From Actinomadura sp. NBRC 104412 (GTDB taxonomy: Bacteria; Actinomycetota; Actinomycetes; Streptosporangiales; Streptosporangiaceae): a DNA stretch of 64,000 nt. Below are positions 11,115-21,785 of the stretch, one piece after another (the first letter of the stretch is position 1; every line of letters begins with the position of its first letter). A program made the position numbers and the translations under genes. The notes under the pieces are model-generated. The model saw only the letters and a program-made list of their open reading frames with translations, did not search any database and was not told where the DNA came from. The DNA lies in assembly GCF_030269515.1 (NCBI RefSeq), contig NZ_BSTM01000011.1, positions 62,001 to 126,000 on the forward strand, written 5' to 3'.

Positions 11115-11891
11115 TCAGCCTTGGTAGCGGGTGGCGAGCTGGGGACTCTGGGCTCCGAACGCGGCGAGGTCGGCCTGGAAGACGGCGTCCAGGAGGCCGG
11201 CGTCCTCGACGCTCGGGGCGCACACGACCTCGCCCAGTTCCAGACCCCTCAGGGAGGCGGTGACGACATCCTCCGATGACATGCGGGGCACCGCGCTGAG
11301 GTCGAGGCCCTGGCGTTCGTGGAACTCGGTCGCCACCACGCCCGGGCACAGGGCCTGCACCCTGACCCCCGTGCCCTCGAGTTCCGCATGCAGGGTCTGG
11401 GACATCGCGACCAGGAAGGCCAGACTCCCGGCGTAGACGGCGCGGCGCGGCATCTGGGAGTGCGGCGCCGGGCCGCTGAAGGCGATCATGCCGGACACGT
11501 TGATGATCGTGCCCTCGCCCCGGGCCTGCATGCCGGGGACCGCGGCGCGGGTGAGCATCGTCGGGGCGACGACCTTGACGTGGGTGAGTTCCCTGGCCTT
11601 GTCGGCGGGGAGTTCCGCGAGCGGCATGTAGTGAGCGACACCGGCGTTGTTCACCAGCATGGTCAGCGGCTCCGTCGCGCACACCTCGGCGACCGCGTCC
11701 ACACCTTCGTCGGTGGCCAGGTCCACGGCCATCGGCCGGACATCGACGTCGGAGAGCGACGCGGCGAGTTCGTCCAGCCGCTCCTTGCGTCGTCCCACGA
11801 TCACCAGGTCGTGACCGTCGGCGGCCAGCCGCTGGGCGAAGGCCCTGCCGATCCCGGACGAGGCGCCGGTGACGAGTGCGAGCTTGCTCAT
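11115..11891 (-). CDS. Short-chain dehydrogenase/reductase with altered active site
   Basis: 258 residues with a Rossmann fold: the cofactor loop VTGASSGIG at the N-terminus, NNAG near 88, and the serine in INVSG. The tyrosine is present in AVYAGSLAF, but the lysine four residues later is replaced by leucine (TAC GCC GGG AGT CTG), so the YxxxK pair is broken. That lysine positions the nicotinamide ribose and lowers the tyrosine pKa, so normal oxidoreductase activity is doubtful. The rest of the fold is intact and codon use is normal, which argues for a kept, possibly non-enzymatic, protein. Substrate unknown. Confidence 0.82.
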   Translation of the reverse strand: MSKLALVTGASSGIGRAFAQRLAADGHDLVIVGRRKERLDELAASLSDVDVRPMAVDLATDEGVDAVAEVCATEPLTMLVNNAGVAHYMPLAELPADKARELTHVKVVAPTMLTRAAVPGMQARGEGTIINVSGMIAFSGPAPHSQMPRRAVYAGSLAFLVAMSQTLHAELEGTGVRVQALCPGVVATEFHERQGLDLSAVPRMSSEDVVTASLRGLELGEVVCAPSVEDAGLLDAVFQADLAAFGAQSPQLATRYQG

Positions 11892-12148
11892 GATTCGGAT
11901 CCTTCCAAGCCGGGCCAGGGCCCGGCGTCACTTCGCACTAGGTGATCGTCAATCAAGCTACCCGCTCAGACCGCCGGAGAGTCGCCTCCACCTGGGCCGG
12001 CGTGCCCCTGAGCGGGCCGGGATCGCGGGACGGGATCGCGGGTGGGGCCGACACGCCGGGAGGGGCGGCTGAGCCTCGATGTGACCAGTGTCTATGAACG
12101 GGGCGGGCGATGCGGGTTGCGATGCGATCGGGATGCTCGTACGGTTGA

Positions 12149-12198
12149 CCACAACATCTAGTAGTCACATGGATGTCATTAACCACAAGTTGTGTTCT
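12149..12198. promoter_or_regulatory. Two tandem NrdR boxes upstream of nrdR-nrdJ
   Basis: Box 1 (12149-12164, CCACAACATCTAGTAG) and box 2 (12183-12198, CCACAAGTTGTGTTCT) have starts 34 bp apart, close to the three-helical-turn spacing known for NrdR sites. Box 2 lies in a perfect 8-bp inverted repeat (ACCACAAG 12182-12189 / CTTGTGGT 12197-12204). TTGACC at 12145-12150 is a likely -35 overlapped by box 1. The rest of 11892-12241 shows no gene. Confidence 0.7.
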
Positions 12199-12241
12199 TG
12201 TGGTCATTTGGTTTCCGAGTGCGACGGGGAAGGAGGGGGAC

Positions 12242-12715
12242 GTGCACTGCCCGTTCTGCCGAAACCCCGACACCAAAGTGATCGACAGCCGTTCCACCGA
12301 TGACGGTGCCGCCATTCGGCGGCGCCGGTCGTGCCCGGAATGCGGCAAGCGATTCACCACGCAGGAGAACGTGCTGCTGATGGTGGCCAAGCGCAGCGGG
12401 GTCACCGAGCCGTTCTCCCGGGAGAAGATCATCGCCGGGGTGCGCAGGGCCTGCCAGGGCCGCCCGGTGGACGAGGATGCGCTCGCCAAGCTGGGGCAGC
12501 GGGTGGAGGAATCGATCAGGGCGACGGGAGTGGCGGAGATCTCCTCCCACGAGATCGGCCTGGCCATTCTGGGACCGCTCGGGGACCTCGACGAGGTCGC
12601 CTATCTGCGGTTCGCCTCCGTCTACCGGGGTTTCGAGTCGCTGGACGACTTCGCGCGGGAGATCGAGGCACTGCGCAAGGGTGGTTCCCCGGGGGAGCCC
12701 GCCTCGCCTCGTTAG
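12242..12715 (+). CDS. nrdR: NrdR, ATP/dATP-sensing repressor of ribonucleotide reductase genes
   Basis: 157 residues. An N-terminal zinc ribbon ([16 protein letters not shown] and [15 protein letters not shown], two CxxC pairs) binds DNA; the ATP-cone domain follows ([24 protein letters not shown]). NrdR represses nrd operons when dATP is plentiful. The GTG at 12242 is chosen because the family starts with M-HCPFC and AGGAGG lies about six bases upstream. It is first in an operon with nrdJ, with paired NrdR boxes in the promoter, so it probably represses itself and the reductase. Confidence 0.95.
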   Translation: MHCPFCRNPDTKVIDSRSTDDGAAIRRRRSCPECGKRFTTQENVLLMVAKRSGVTEPFSREKIIAGVRRACQGRPVDEDALAKLGQRVEESIRATGVAEISSHEIGLAILGPLGDLDEVAYLRFASVYRGFESLDDFAREIEALRKGGSPGEPASPR

Positions 12716-12751
12716 GCGTTCGAGCAGCGGAAACAGCAGACGAAGACAAGG

Positions 12752-12781
12752 GCCCGCGGCGGGATGACACCGCCGCCGGGC
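12752..12781 (+). other. GC-rich hairpin between nrdR and nrdJ
   Basis: GCCCGCGGCGG (12752-12762) can pair with CCGCCGCCGGGC (12770-12781) around a 7-nt loop, with one bulge. It could lower read-through into nrdJ or stabilise the message. No T run follows, and nrdJ has no other evident promoter. Confidence 0.3.
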
Positions 12782-12831
12782 GGGGTTGTCCTGAACAGGG
12801 CCCGCAGGCGGGGGCCCGAGAGGGGGAAGGC

Positions 12832-15800
12832 ATGACGGAGACGGTGAGCGGCTCGACGGCCCGGCGCGGCAAGGGGGGCCGCAAGGGGCTGAAGATCGAG
12901 CGGATCTTCACCACGCCCGGCGTGCATCCGTACGACGAGCTGCGCTGGGAGCGCCGCGACGTCGTCATGACCAACTGGCGCGACGGCTCGGTGAACTTCG
13001 AGCAGCGCGGCGTGGAGTTCCCCGACTTCTGGTCGGTGAACGCGGTCAACATCGTGACGTCCAAGTACTTCCGCGGCGCCGTCGGCACGCCGCAGCGCGA
13101 GTGGAGCCTGAAGCAGCTGGTCGACCGGGTCGTCCAGATGTACGTCGACACCGGCCGCGCCCACGGCTACTTCGCCACCGACGCCGATGCCGAGATCTTC
13201 GAGCACGAGCTGAAGTACGCCCTCGTCCACCAGATGTTCGCCTTCAACTCCCCCGTCTGGTTCAACGTGGGCACCAAGAGCCCGCAGCAGGTCTCGGCGT
13301 GCCTGACCTACGACTCGCTGGTGAGCACCCCTGCCGGTCTCGTCCCCATCGGCCGGCTCGTCGAGGACGACGCGGTCGGCGCCAAGGTGTACGACGCGAA
13401 CGGCATCACCCGCATCGTCGCCACCAAGGCCAACGGTGTCCGGGACGTGCTGCGCCTGCACACCAAGGCCGGCTACACGCTCGATGTCACCGCCGACCAC
13501 CTGGTGTGGAAGGCGGACGACGACACGTACGGCGCGTTCGTCGAAGCCGGCGAGCTGAGGACCGGGGACCGGTTGCAGTGGCACCGCCGCGACTCCTACG
13601 GCGAGGCGGAGATCACCGCCCGCGGGATCGCGGAGGCGGCGCTGGCCGGATGGTTGCAGGTCGGCGGGTTCGTCGGCGAGGACGGGACCGGCGCCATCGA
13701 GGCGACGACGGTGACCGAGGCCGAGCTGGACTGGGTGTCGCGCCAGTTGGGCGTCGTCTTCCCGGACATCGACCGGCACGGGCCGGACCGCAGCCACACC
13801 CGGCTGCACGGAGAGGCCGTGGAAGCCTTCGTGGAGGCGTGGGGACTGCGCGCCCGCGGCGCCGACATGGCGGTTCCGCGGCGCCTCTACACCGCGCCGC
13901 TGCCGGTGGTCGCGGCGTACCTGCGGAGCGTCTTCCAGGCCGCGGGCTCGGTGTCGGAACGGGAGTCGTCCACCGTCGTCGAGCTGGACCTGGTCTCCGA
14001 GGAGCTGATCCGCGGCATGCAGCGGCTGCTGCTCCGCTTCGGCATCTTCTCCCAGGTGGAGGCCCAGGAGCCGGGCTGGACGCTGCGGATCGAGACGGTC
14101 GGTGACCGGCGCGCCTTCGGCGATGAGATCGGCTTCGTCGACCCGTCCAAGACCATGCGGCTGGACGAGGGCTTCGCCAAGCCGGGACGGCCCGCGAAGG
14201 CCACCGAGCTTCTCGAGATCACCCGGATCGAGCACCTCGGCCCGATGGACGTCTACGACATTCAGACCGAGAGCGGCGAGTTCCTCACCGACAACATCCG
14301 CGTCCACAACTGCTTCATCCTGTCGGTGGACGACACGATGGAGTCGATCCTGGACTGGTACAAGGAAGAAGGGGTGATCTTCAAGGGCGGTTCGGGGGCC
14401 GGCCTGAACCTCTCCCGGATCCGATCCAGCAAGGAGCTGCTGTCGTCCGGCGGCACCGCCAGCGGGCCCGTGTCGTTCATGCGCGGCGCGGACGCCTCCG
14501 CCGGGACGATCAAGTCCGGCGGCGCCACCCGGCGGGCCGCCAAGATGGTCGTGCTGGACGTGGACCACCCCGACATCGCCGAGTTCATCGAGACCAAGGC
14601 GCGCGAGGAGGACAAGATCCGTGCCCTCCGCGACGCCGGGTTCGACATGGACCTGGGCGGCAAGGACATCGCCAGCGTCCAGTACCAGAACGCCAACAAC
14701 TCGGTGCGGGTGTCGGACGAGTTCATGCGCGCCGTGGAGTCCGGCGGCGACTTCGCCCTGCGCGCCCGGCTGACCGGCGAGGTCGTCGAGACCGTCAAGG
14801 CGAGGGATCTCTTCCGGCTGATGGCCCAGGCCGCCTGGGAGTGCGCGGACCCGGGCATCCAGTACGACGACACCATCAACGACTGGCACACCAACCCCGA
14901 GACCGGGCGCATCACGGCGAGCAACCCCTGTAGCGAGTACATGTCGCTGGACAACTCGTCCTGCAACCTGGCCAGCATCAACCTGCTGAAGTTCCTGGGC
15001 ACGGACGGGACGTTCGACGTCGCGAGGTTCGTCAAGCTCACCGAGCTGATCATCACGGCGATGGACATCTCGATCACCTTCGCCGACTTCCCGACCGAGA
15101 AGATCGCGCAGACCACCCGCGACTACCGGCAGCTGGGGATCGGGTACGCCAACCTGGGCGCGCTGCTGATGGCGACCGGGCACGCCTACGACTCCGAGGG
15201 CGGCCGGTCCCTGGCCGCGGCCATCACCTCGCTGATGACCGGCGTCGCGTACCGGCGGTCCGCCGAGCTCGCCGGCGTCGTCGGGCCGTACGAGGGGTAC
15301 GCGCGCAACGCCGAGGCGCACAAGCGGGTGATGCGCAAGCACGCCGCCGCCAACGACGGGATCCGCACCCTCGACGACATGGACAAGGCCATCCACGCCG
15401 CCGCGACCAAGCAGTGGAAGGTCTGCCTGGAGACCGGGGAGAAGAACGGCTACCGCAACGCCCAGGCCAGCCTGATCGCACCCACCGGGTGCCTGACCGG
15501 GGACACTCTGGTGACCACCGGGCGCGGCCTGACCAGGCTGGCGGAGATCGGCGACGTCTACGGCGACCGCTGGCAGGACCTCGACCTCCAGGTGTCGACC
15601 GACGAGGGGCCGCGCCGGGCGACGAAGTTCTTCGTCAACGGTGAGGAGCCGACCAGGCTGATCCGCACGGAGGGCGGCTACACCATCCAGGGCACCCTCA
15701 CTCACCGCGTCAAGGTCGTGAACGAGCGGACCGGTGAGTGGGAGTGGAGGCGTCTTGCCGACATCGGATCCGGTGACCTGGTCCCCGTCCAGATGCGCAC

Positions 15801-17958
15801 GCTGGTGGGCGGGGCGCGGGAGGTCGCGCTTCCGGTTCTCGACGAGGCGTACTACGCGGGCGACCGCGGCGTCCGGGTCCCGGACGTGGTCACTCCGGAG
15901 CTGGCCGAGCTGGCCGGCTACTTTATGGGCGACGGCGGCCTGCACGCCAAGGGCGTCCGTTTCCGCGTCGCCGACGCCGATCTCGATGTCGTCGAGCGCC
16001 TGCGGGTGCTCGGCAAGGAGCTCTTCGCGCTCGAGCCCAAGGTCTCCCGGAAGGAGGGGTACCACGAGGTCGTCCTCCAGTCCGTCCGGCTGGCGCGCTG
16101 GTGGCAGGCGGCGGGGCTGGCGAAGGACCTGCCGGGCGCCGACCACGCGGGCAAGGGCTGGACGCCGCGGGTGCCCTCGGTGATCCTCGAGACCAACGAC
16201 CCCGACTGCTACTCCGCCTTCCTGTGCGGTCTGTTCGAGGCGGACGGGACGGTGGCGGACGGCGTCCCCAGCGTGTCGACGGCTTCGGAGGCGTTCGCCG
16301 GTGAGGTCCGCACCCTGCTCCTGACCCTCGGGCTGGCGACCACGACGCGCGAGACGGTCGGCGGCTTCGGCGGACCCGTCTTCCAGGTCCGCCTCCGGAA
16401 CGCCGATCACGCGCTGGCCTTCGACGAGACCGTCGGTTTCATGGGTGAGCGCAAGGCCCGGTTGATGGCGGATCTGGAGTCCGTGCGGTCGGCCGGGGAG
16501 GACTACGTTGTTCTGCCGCGCTCTGTGTGGGAGGAGCTGGTTCCGACCGGGCACGGTTCCAGGGACGCGGTCCTGCAGTCGGTTCGCGAGCACGGGGGAG
16601 TGGCCCGCCGGCTCGCCCGGCAGATCTACGCCGCCACGCTGGACGAGCGGCTCGGGCATGCGCTGGGGTACCTGTTCGAGCGGGTGGAGGCCAACGAGGA
16701 CGGTGGCGTCCAGCCGACGTACGATCTGTCGGTCCCGGAGAACGTCACCTACGTCGCCAACGGCATGGTGAGTCACAACACCATCGGCCTGATGATGGAC
16801 TGCGACACCACGGGGATCGAGCCCGACCTGGCACTGATCAAGTTCAAGAAGCTGGTCGGCGGCGGCTCCATGCAGATCGTCAACCACACGGTGCCGCGGG
16901 CCCTGCGGAAGCTGGGGTACCAGGACGAGCAGATCGAGGCGATCGTCGAGTACATCTCCGAGCACGGGCATGTCATCGACGCCCCCGGCCTGCGTCCCGA
17001 GCACTACGAGGTGTTCGACTGCGCGATGGGCGAGCGGGCGATCAGCCCGATGGGGCACGTGCGGATGATGGCGGCGACCCAGCCGTTCCTGTCCGGGGCG
17101 ATCAGCAAGACCGTCAACATGCCGGAGCAGGCCACCGTCGAGGACATCGAGAAGGTGTACTTCGAGGGCTGGAAGCTGGGGCTGAAGGCGCTGGCGATCT
17201 ACCGCGACAACTGCAAGGTGGGCCAGCCGCTGTCGGCGGCCAAGAAGAAGGAGGAGGCCAAGCCCGCGGAGGCTCCGGCCGAGGTGCGTCCCGTCCGCAA
17301 GCGGCTGCCCAAGCAGCGCCCGGCCACGGTGACCCGCTTCTCGGTCGCGGGCGCCGAGGGGTACATGACCGCCTCCTCGTACCCGGACGACGGCGTGGGC
17401 GAGGTGTTCCTCAAGCTGGGCAAGCAGGGCTCCACGCTGGCCGGTGTGATGGACGCGTTCTCCATGGCGATCTCCATCAGCCTCCAGTACGGGGTGCCGC
17501 TGGAGACGTGGGTGGAGAAGTTCACCAACATGCGGTTCGAGCCGGCCGGGATGACCGACGACCCGGACATCCGGATGGCGACCTCGGTGATGGACTACAT
17601 CTTCCGCCGCCTGGCCCTGGACCACCTGCCGTACGAGACCCGCGCGGAGCTGGGCATCCTGTCGGCCAAGGAACGGGCGATGCAGGTCAACGGCGAGGAC
17701 CCGGCCAGCCTGCACGACGACGACCAGCTACGGGAGAACCTGGCGCAGACCGCCGAGATCAGCCGTCCGGCCGCGCCGCCACGGGAGGTGCCCGCCCCGG
17801 CCGCGGCGCAGGAGGCGCACTCGTCGATGGAGATCATCGAGAGCCGCCAGGGCCGCACGGCCGACGCGCCGCTCTGCCTGACCTGCGGCACCAAGATGCG
17901 CCCCGCGGGAAGCTGCTACGTCTGCGAGGGCTGCGGCTCCACCAGCGGCTGCAGCTGA
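12832..17958 (+). CDS. nrdJ: Adenosylcobalamin-dependent (class II) ribonucleotide reductase, interrupted by two inteins
   Basis: 1708 codons; 941 residues after removal of the inteins at 13300-14310 and 15490-16779, the usual NrdJ length. It reduces ribonucleotides to deoxyribonucleotides with a cobalamin-generated thiyl radical, independent of oxygen. Seen: CFILSVDDTMESI, NPCSEYMSLDNSSCNLASINL at the active site, the split PTG/TIGLMMDCDTTG loop, and a C-terminal cysteine-rich tail (CLTCGTKM...CYVCEGCG) that shuttles reducing equivalents. The ATG at 12832 has GAGGGGGAAGG before it. Both inteins sit in conserved catalytic segments, so the enzyme works only after protein splicing. Downstream of nrdR and NrdR boxes. 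Confidence 0.95.
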   Translation: MTETVSGSTARRGKGGRKGLKIERIFTTPGVHPYDELRWERRDVVMTNWRDGSVNFEQRGVEFPDFWSVNAVNIVTSKYFRGAVGTPQREWSLKQLVDRVVQMYVDTGRAHGYFATDADAEIFEHELKYALVHQMFAFNSPVWFNVGTKSPQQVSACLTYDSLVSTPAGLVPIGRLVEDDAVGAKVYDANGITRIVATKANGVRDVLRLHTKAGYTLDVTADHLVWKADDDTYGAFVEAGELRTGDRLQWHRRDSYGEAEITARGIAEAALAGWLQVGGFVGEDGTGAIEATTVTEAELDWVSRQLGVVFPDIDRHGPDRSHTRLHGEAVEAFVEAWGLRARGADMAVPRRLYTAPLPVVAAYLRSVFQAAGSVSERESSTVVELDLVSEELIRGMQRLLLRFGIFSQVEAQEPGWTLRIETVGDRRAFGDEIGFVDPSKTMRLDEGFAKPGRPAKATELLEITRIEHLGPMDVYDIQTESGEFLTDNIRVHNCFILSVDDTMESILDWYKEEGVIFKGGSGAGLNLSRIRSSKELLSSGGTASGPVSFMRGADASAGTIKSGGATRRAAKMVVLDVDHPDIAEFIETKAREEDKIRALRDAGFDMDLGGKDIASVQYQNANNSVRVSDEFMRAVESGGDFALRARLTGEVVETVKARDLFRLMAQAAWECADPGIQYDDTINDWHTNPETGRITASNPCSEYMSLDNSSCNLASINLLKFLGTDGTFDVARFVKLTELIITAMDISITFADFPTEKIAQTTRDYRQLGIGYANLGALLMATGHAYDSEGGRSLAAAITSLMTGVAYRRSAELAGVVGPYEGYARNAEAHKRVMRKHAAANDGIRTLDDMDKAIHAAATKQWKVCLETGEKNGYRNAQASLIAPTGCLTGDTLVTTGRGLTRLAEIGDVYGDRWQDLDLQVSTDEGPRRATKFFVNGEEPTRLIRTEGGYTIQGTLTHRVKVVNERTGEWEWRRLADIGSGDLVPVQMRTLVGGAREVALPVLDEAYYAGDRGVRVPDVVTPELAELAGYFMGDGGLHAKGVRFRVADADLDVVERLRVLGKELFALEPKVSRKEGYHEVVLQSVRLARWWQAAGLAKDLPGADHAGKGWTPRVPSVILETNDPDCYSAFLCGLFEADGTVADGVPSVSTASEAFAGEVRTLLLTLGLATTTRETVGGFGGPVFQVRLRNADHALAFDETVGFMGERKARLMADLESVRSAGEDYVVLPRSVWEELVPTGHGSRDAVLQSVREHGGVARRLARQIYAATLDERLGHALGYLFERVEANEDGGVQPTYDLSVPENVTYVANGMVSHNTIGLMMDCDTTGIEPDLALIKFKKLVGGGSMQIVNHTVPRALRKLGYQDEQIEAIVEYISEHGHVIDAPGLRPEHYEVFDCAMGERAISPMGHVRMMAATQPFLSGAISKTVNMPEQATVEDIEKVYFEGWKLGLKALAIYRDNCKVGQPLSAAKKKEEAKPAEAPAEVRPVRKRLPKQRPATVTRFSVAGAEGYMTASSYPDDGVGEVFLKLGKQGSTLAGVMDAFSMAISISLQYGVPLETWVEKFTNMRFEPAGMTDDPDIRMATSVMDYIFRRLALDHLPYETRAELGILSAKERAMQVNGEDPASLHDDDQLRENLAQTAEISRPAAPPREVPAPAAAQEAHSSMEIIESRQGRTADAPLCLTCGTKMRPAGSCYVCEGCGSTSGCS
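13300..14310 (+). mobile_element. Intein 1 of NrdJ (337 aa) with decayed LAGLIDADG endonuclease
   Basis: It begins with Cys (CLTYDSLVSTPAGLVPIG, block A), has block B TLDVTADHLVWK, block F MDVYDIQTESGEFLTDN and ends in VHN before the extein Cys of CFILSVDD: a standard Cys1/His-Asn/Cys+1 splicing arrangement. The central region keeps two LAGLIDADG-like helices, LAGWLQVGGFVGEDG and YLRSVFQAAGSV, but the acidic residue of the second is Ala and the first is irregular, so the homing nuclease is probably inactive while splicing is retained. Confidence 0.9.
15490..16779 (+). mobile_element. Intein 2 of NrdJ (430 aa) with apparently intact LAGLIDADG homing endonuclease
   Basis: It starts CLTGDTLVTTGRGLTRL after PTG, has block B TIQGTLTHRVKV, and ends with YDLSVPENVTYVANGMVSHN before the extein Thr of TIGLMMDC: Cys1, terminal His-Asn, Thr+1. 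The endonuclease motifs LAGYFMGDGGLH and LCGLFEADGTVADG both keep their acidic residues, so nuclease activity is plausible. It lies in the most conserved active-site loop of the reductase, a classic homing target. Confidence 0.93.
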
Positions 17959-18033
17959 TCCCGGGTCAGTATTCCGGGACGAGTGCTTCCGCCTCATCGT
18001 TCCATCTGATCGGGAGCAACTGAAGTCGCAGCT

Positions 18034-18071
18034 CAGAAGGGGGAACCGGTCGGCGCCGGTTCCCCCTTCTG
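18034..18071 (+). terminator. Intrinsic terminator after nrdJ
   Basis: A perfect 16-bp stem (18034-18049 with 18056-18071) and loop TCGGCG lie 75 bp after the nrdJ stop. It is also placed to end transcripts arriving on the minus strand. Confidence 0.8.
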
Positions 18072-18123
18072 CCGTGCTCGCCTGGGGCGGGGAGGGCGGG
18101 TGCGTTGCTTGGGTGTGGTCTGT

Positions 18124-18222
18124 TCAGTGCAGGAGGGCCAGCTTGCCCACCGTGGCGCGCGCCTCCAGTTCCGCGGATGCTTTCGGGCCGTCGGCCACCG
18201 CATCCTCTGAATGAGCGCGGTG
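18124..18222 (-). pseudogene. Possible C-terminal remnant of a zinc-type dehydrogenase/quinone oxidoreductase
   Basis: Between the nrdJ terminator and the TetR stop, a minus-strand frame reads EDAVADGPKASAELEARATVGK then LALLH and a stop. This resembles the C-terminal end of medium-chain NADPH:quinone reductase-like enzymes (acidic helix, then GKxxL). No start or upstream body remains. The match is short, so this is tentative. Confidence 0.3.
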
Positions 18223-18247
18223 CCGGGCCTCTCGCCCATTCGCGGTG

Positions 18248-20666
<2,419 letters not shown>

Positions 20667-20752
20667 GCCCGAGATCCGGTCCCGCGCCCGGCCGCTCCTG
20701 CACCGCGAGCGGAAGCGCCACGTAGAGTCGTCAGTGGACGGAGGGGGCCAGC

Positions 20753-21721
20753 GTGAGCGATCTTCAGTTGCGGCCGGCGCCGGTGGTGACCGGTGGGCGG
20801 GAGCATGTCGCGGCAGGTCCGGTGCATGAGCTGCTGGCGTCCCGGCGGGTGCCGTTGGGTGAGAGCACCGTGGTGCGCAGGCTGCTGCCCAGCCTGGGCA
20901 GGCGGATGGTCGGCGCGTGGTGCTTCGTCGATCACTACGGGCCGGACGACATCGTCGACCAGCCCGGGATGCAGGTCCCGCCGCACCCGCACATCGGGTT
21001 GCAGACGGTGAGCTGGCTGCACGCGGGCGAGGTGCTGCACCGCGACAGCGTCGGCAGCCTGCGGTTGGTGCGGCCCAAGGAGCTCGGGCTGATGACGGCG
21101 GGGCGGGCGATCGCGCACTCGGAGGAGTCGCCGCGCGAGCACGCCCCGATCCTGCACGGCGCGCAGCTGTGGGTGGCGCTGCCGGACGAGCACCGGCACG
21201 TGGAGCCGGCGTTCGAGCACCACGCCGATCTGCCGGTGGTCACCGGCCCCGGGTTCGAGGCGACCGTGATGCTCGGCGAGCTGGACGGGACGGTGTCGCC
21301 CGGCACCGCCTACACGCCGATCGCCGGTGCCGACATCACGTTGCGCGAGGACGCGGAGGTCCGGCTTCCCGTGGAGCCCGACTTCGAGTACGCGGCGCTG
21401 ACCATGTCGGGGATCGTCGAGGTGGACGGGGAGCGCGTCGACCCCGGCTCGATGCTCTACCTCGGGGCGGGCCGGGACGCCCTGCCGTTGCGGGCCGCGG
21501 ACGGGACCGGCGAGCTGGTGCTGCTGGGCGGTGAGCCGTTCGCGGAAAAGCTGATCATGTGGTGGAACTTCGTCGCGCGGAGCGGGGAGGAGATCGCCCG
21601 TGCCCGCGCCGACTGGGTGAACGGCGACCGGTTCGGCGAGGTCCACGGGTTCGAGGGCGAGCCCGTCCCCGCCCCGCCGCTGCCCGCGACCCCGCTCAAG
21701 CCCCGCGGCCGCACCCGCTGA
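20753..21721 (+). CDS. Pirin family protein
   Basis: 322 residues. Bicupin fold: an N-terminal cupin with the metal site motif HPHIGLQTVSWLHAGEVLHRDS and MTAGRAIAHSEE, and a C-terminal cupin (SMLYLGAGRDALPL). Pirins bind Fe(II) and some have quercetin dioxygenase activity; the role in actinomycetes is unsettled. The GTG at 20753 has GGAGGGGG upstream. The gene stands alone between groEL and lplA, in the same direction as both. Confidence 0.9.
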   Translation: MSDLQLRPAPVVTGGREHVAAGPVHELLASRRVPLGESTVVRRLLPSLGRRMVGAWCFVDHYGPDDIVDQPGMQVPPHPHIGLQTVSWLHAGEVLHRDSVGSLRLVRPKELGLMTAGRAIAHSEESPREHAPILHGAQLWVALPDEHRHVEPAFEHHADLPVVTGPGFEATVMLGELDGTVSPGTAYTPIAGADITLREDAEVRLPVEPDFEYAALTMSGIVEVDGERVDPGSMLYLGAGRDALPLRAADGTGELVLLGGEPFAEKLIMWWNFVARSGEEIARARADWVNGDRFGEVHGFEGEPVPAPPLPATPLKPRGRTR

Positions 21722-21785
21722 GGCCCCGCCGAAGCGCCCGAAATTGACGGAATCGGGCGGGGGTGGGCGCGGTTCCACCAGTGTG

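Noticed and set aside
11892-12241. Cobalamin riboswitch before nrdRJ
   Set aside because: No B12-box sequence; control by NrdR boxes is visible, and the B12-dependent enzyme would not be expected to be shut off by its cofactor.
12712-17715. A ~1670-codon open frame opposite nrdJ
   Set aside because: Antisense shadow of a high-GC gene; no family motif, and its codon pattern is the mirror of nrdJ.
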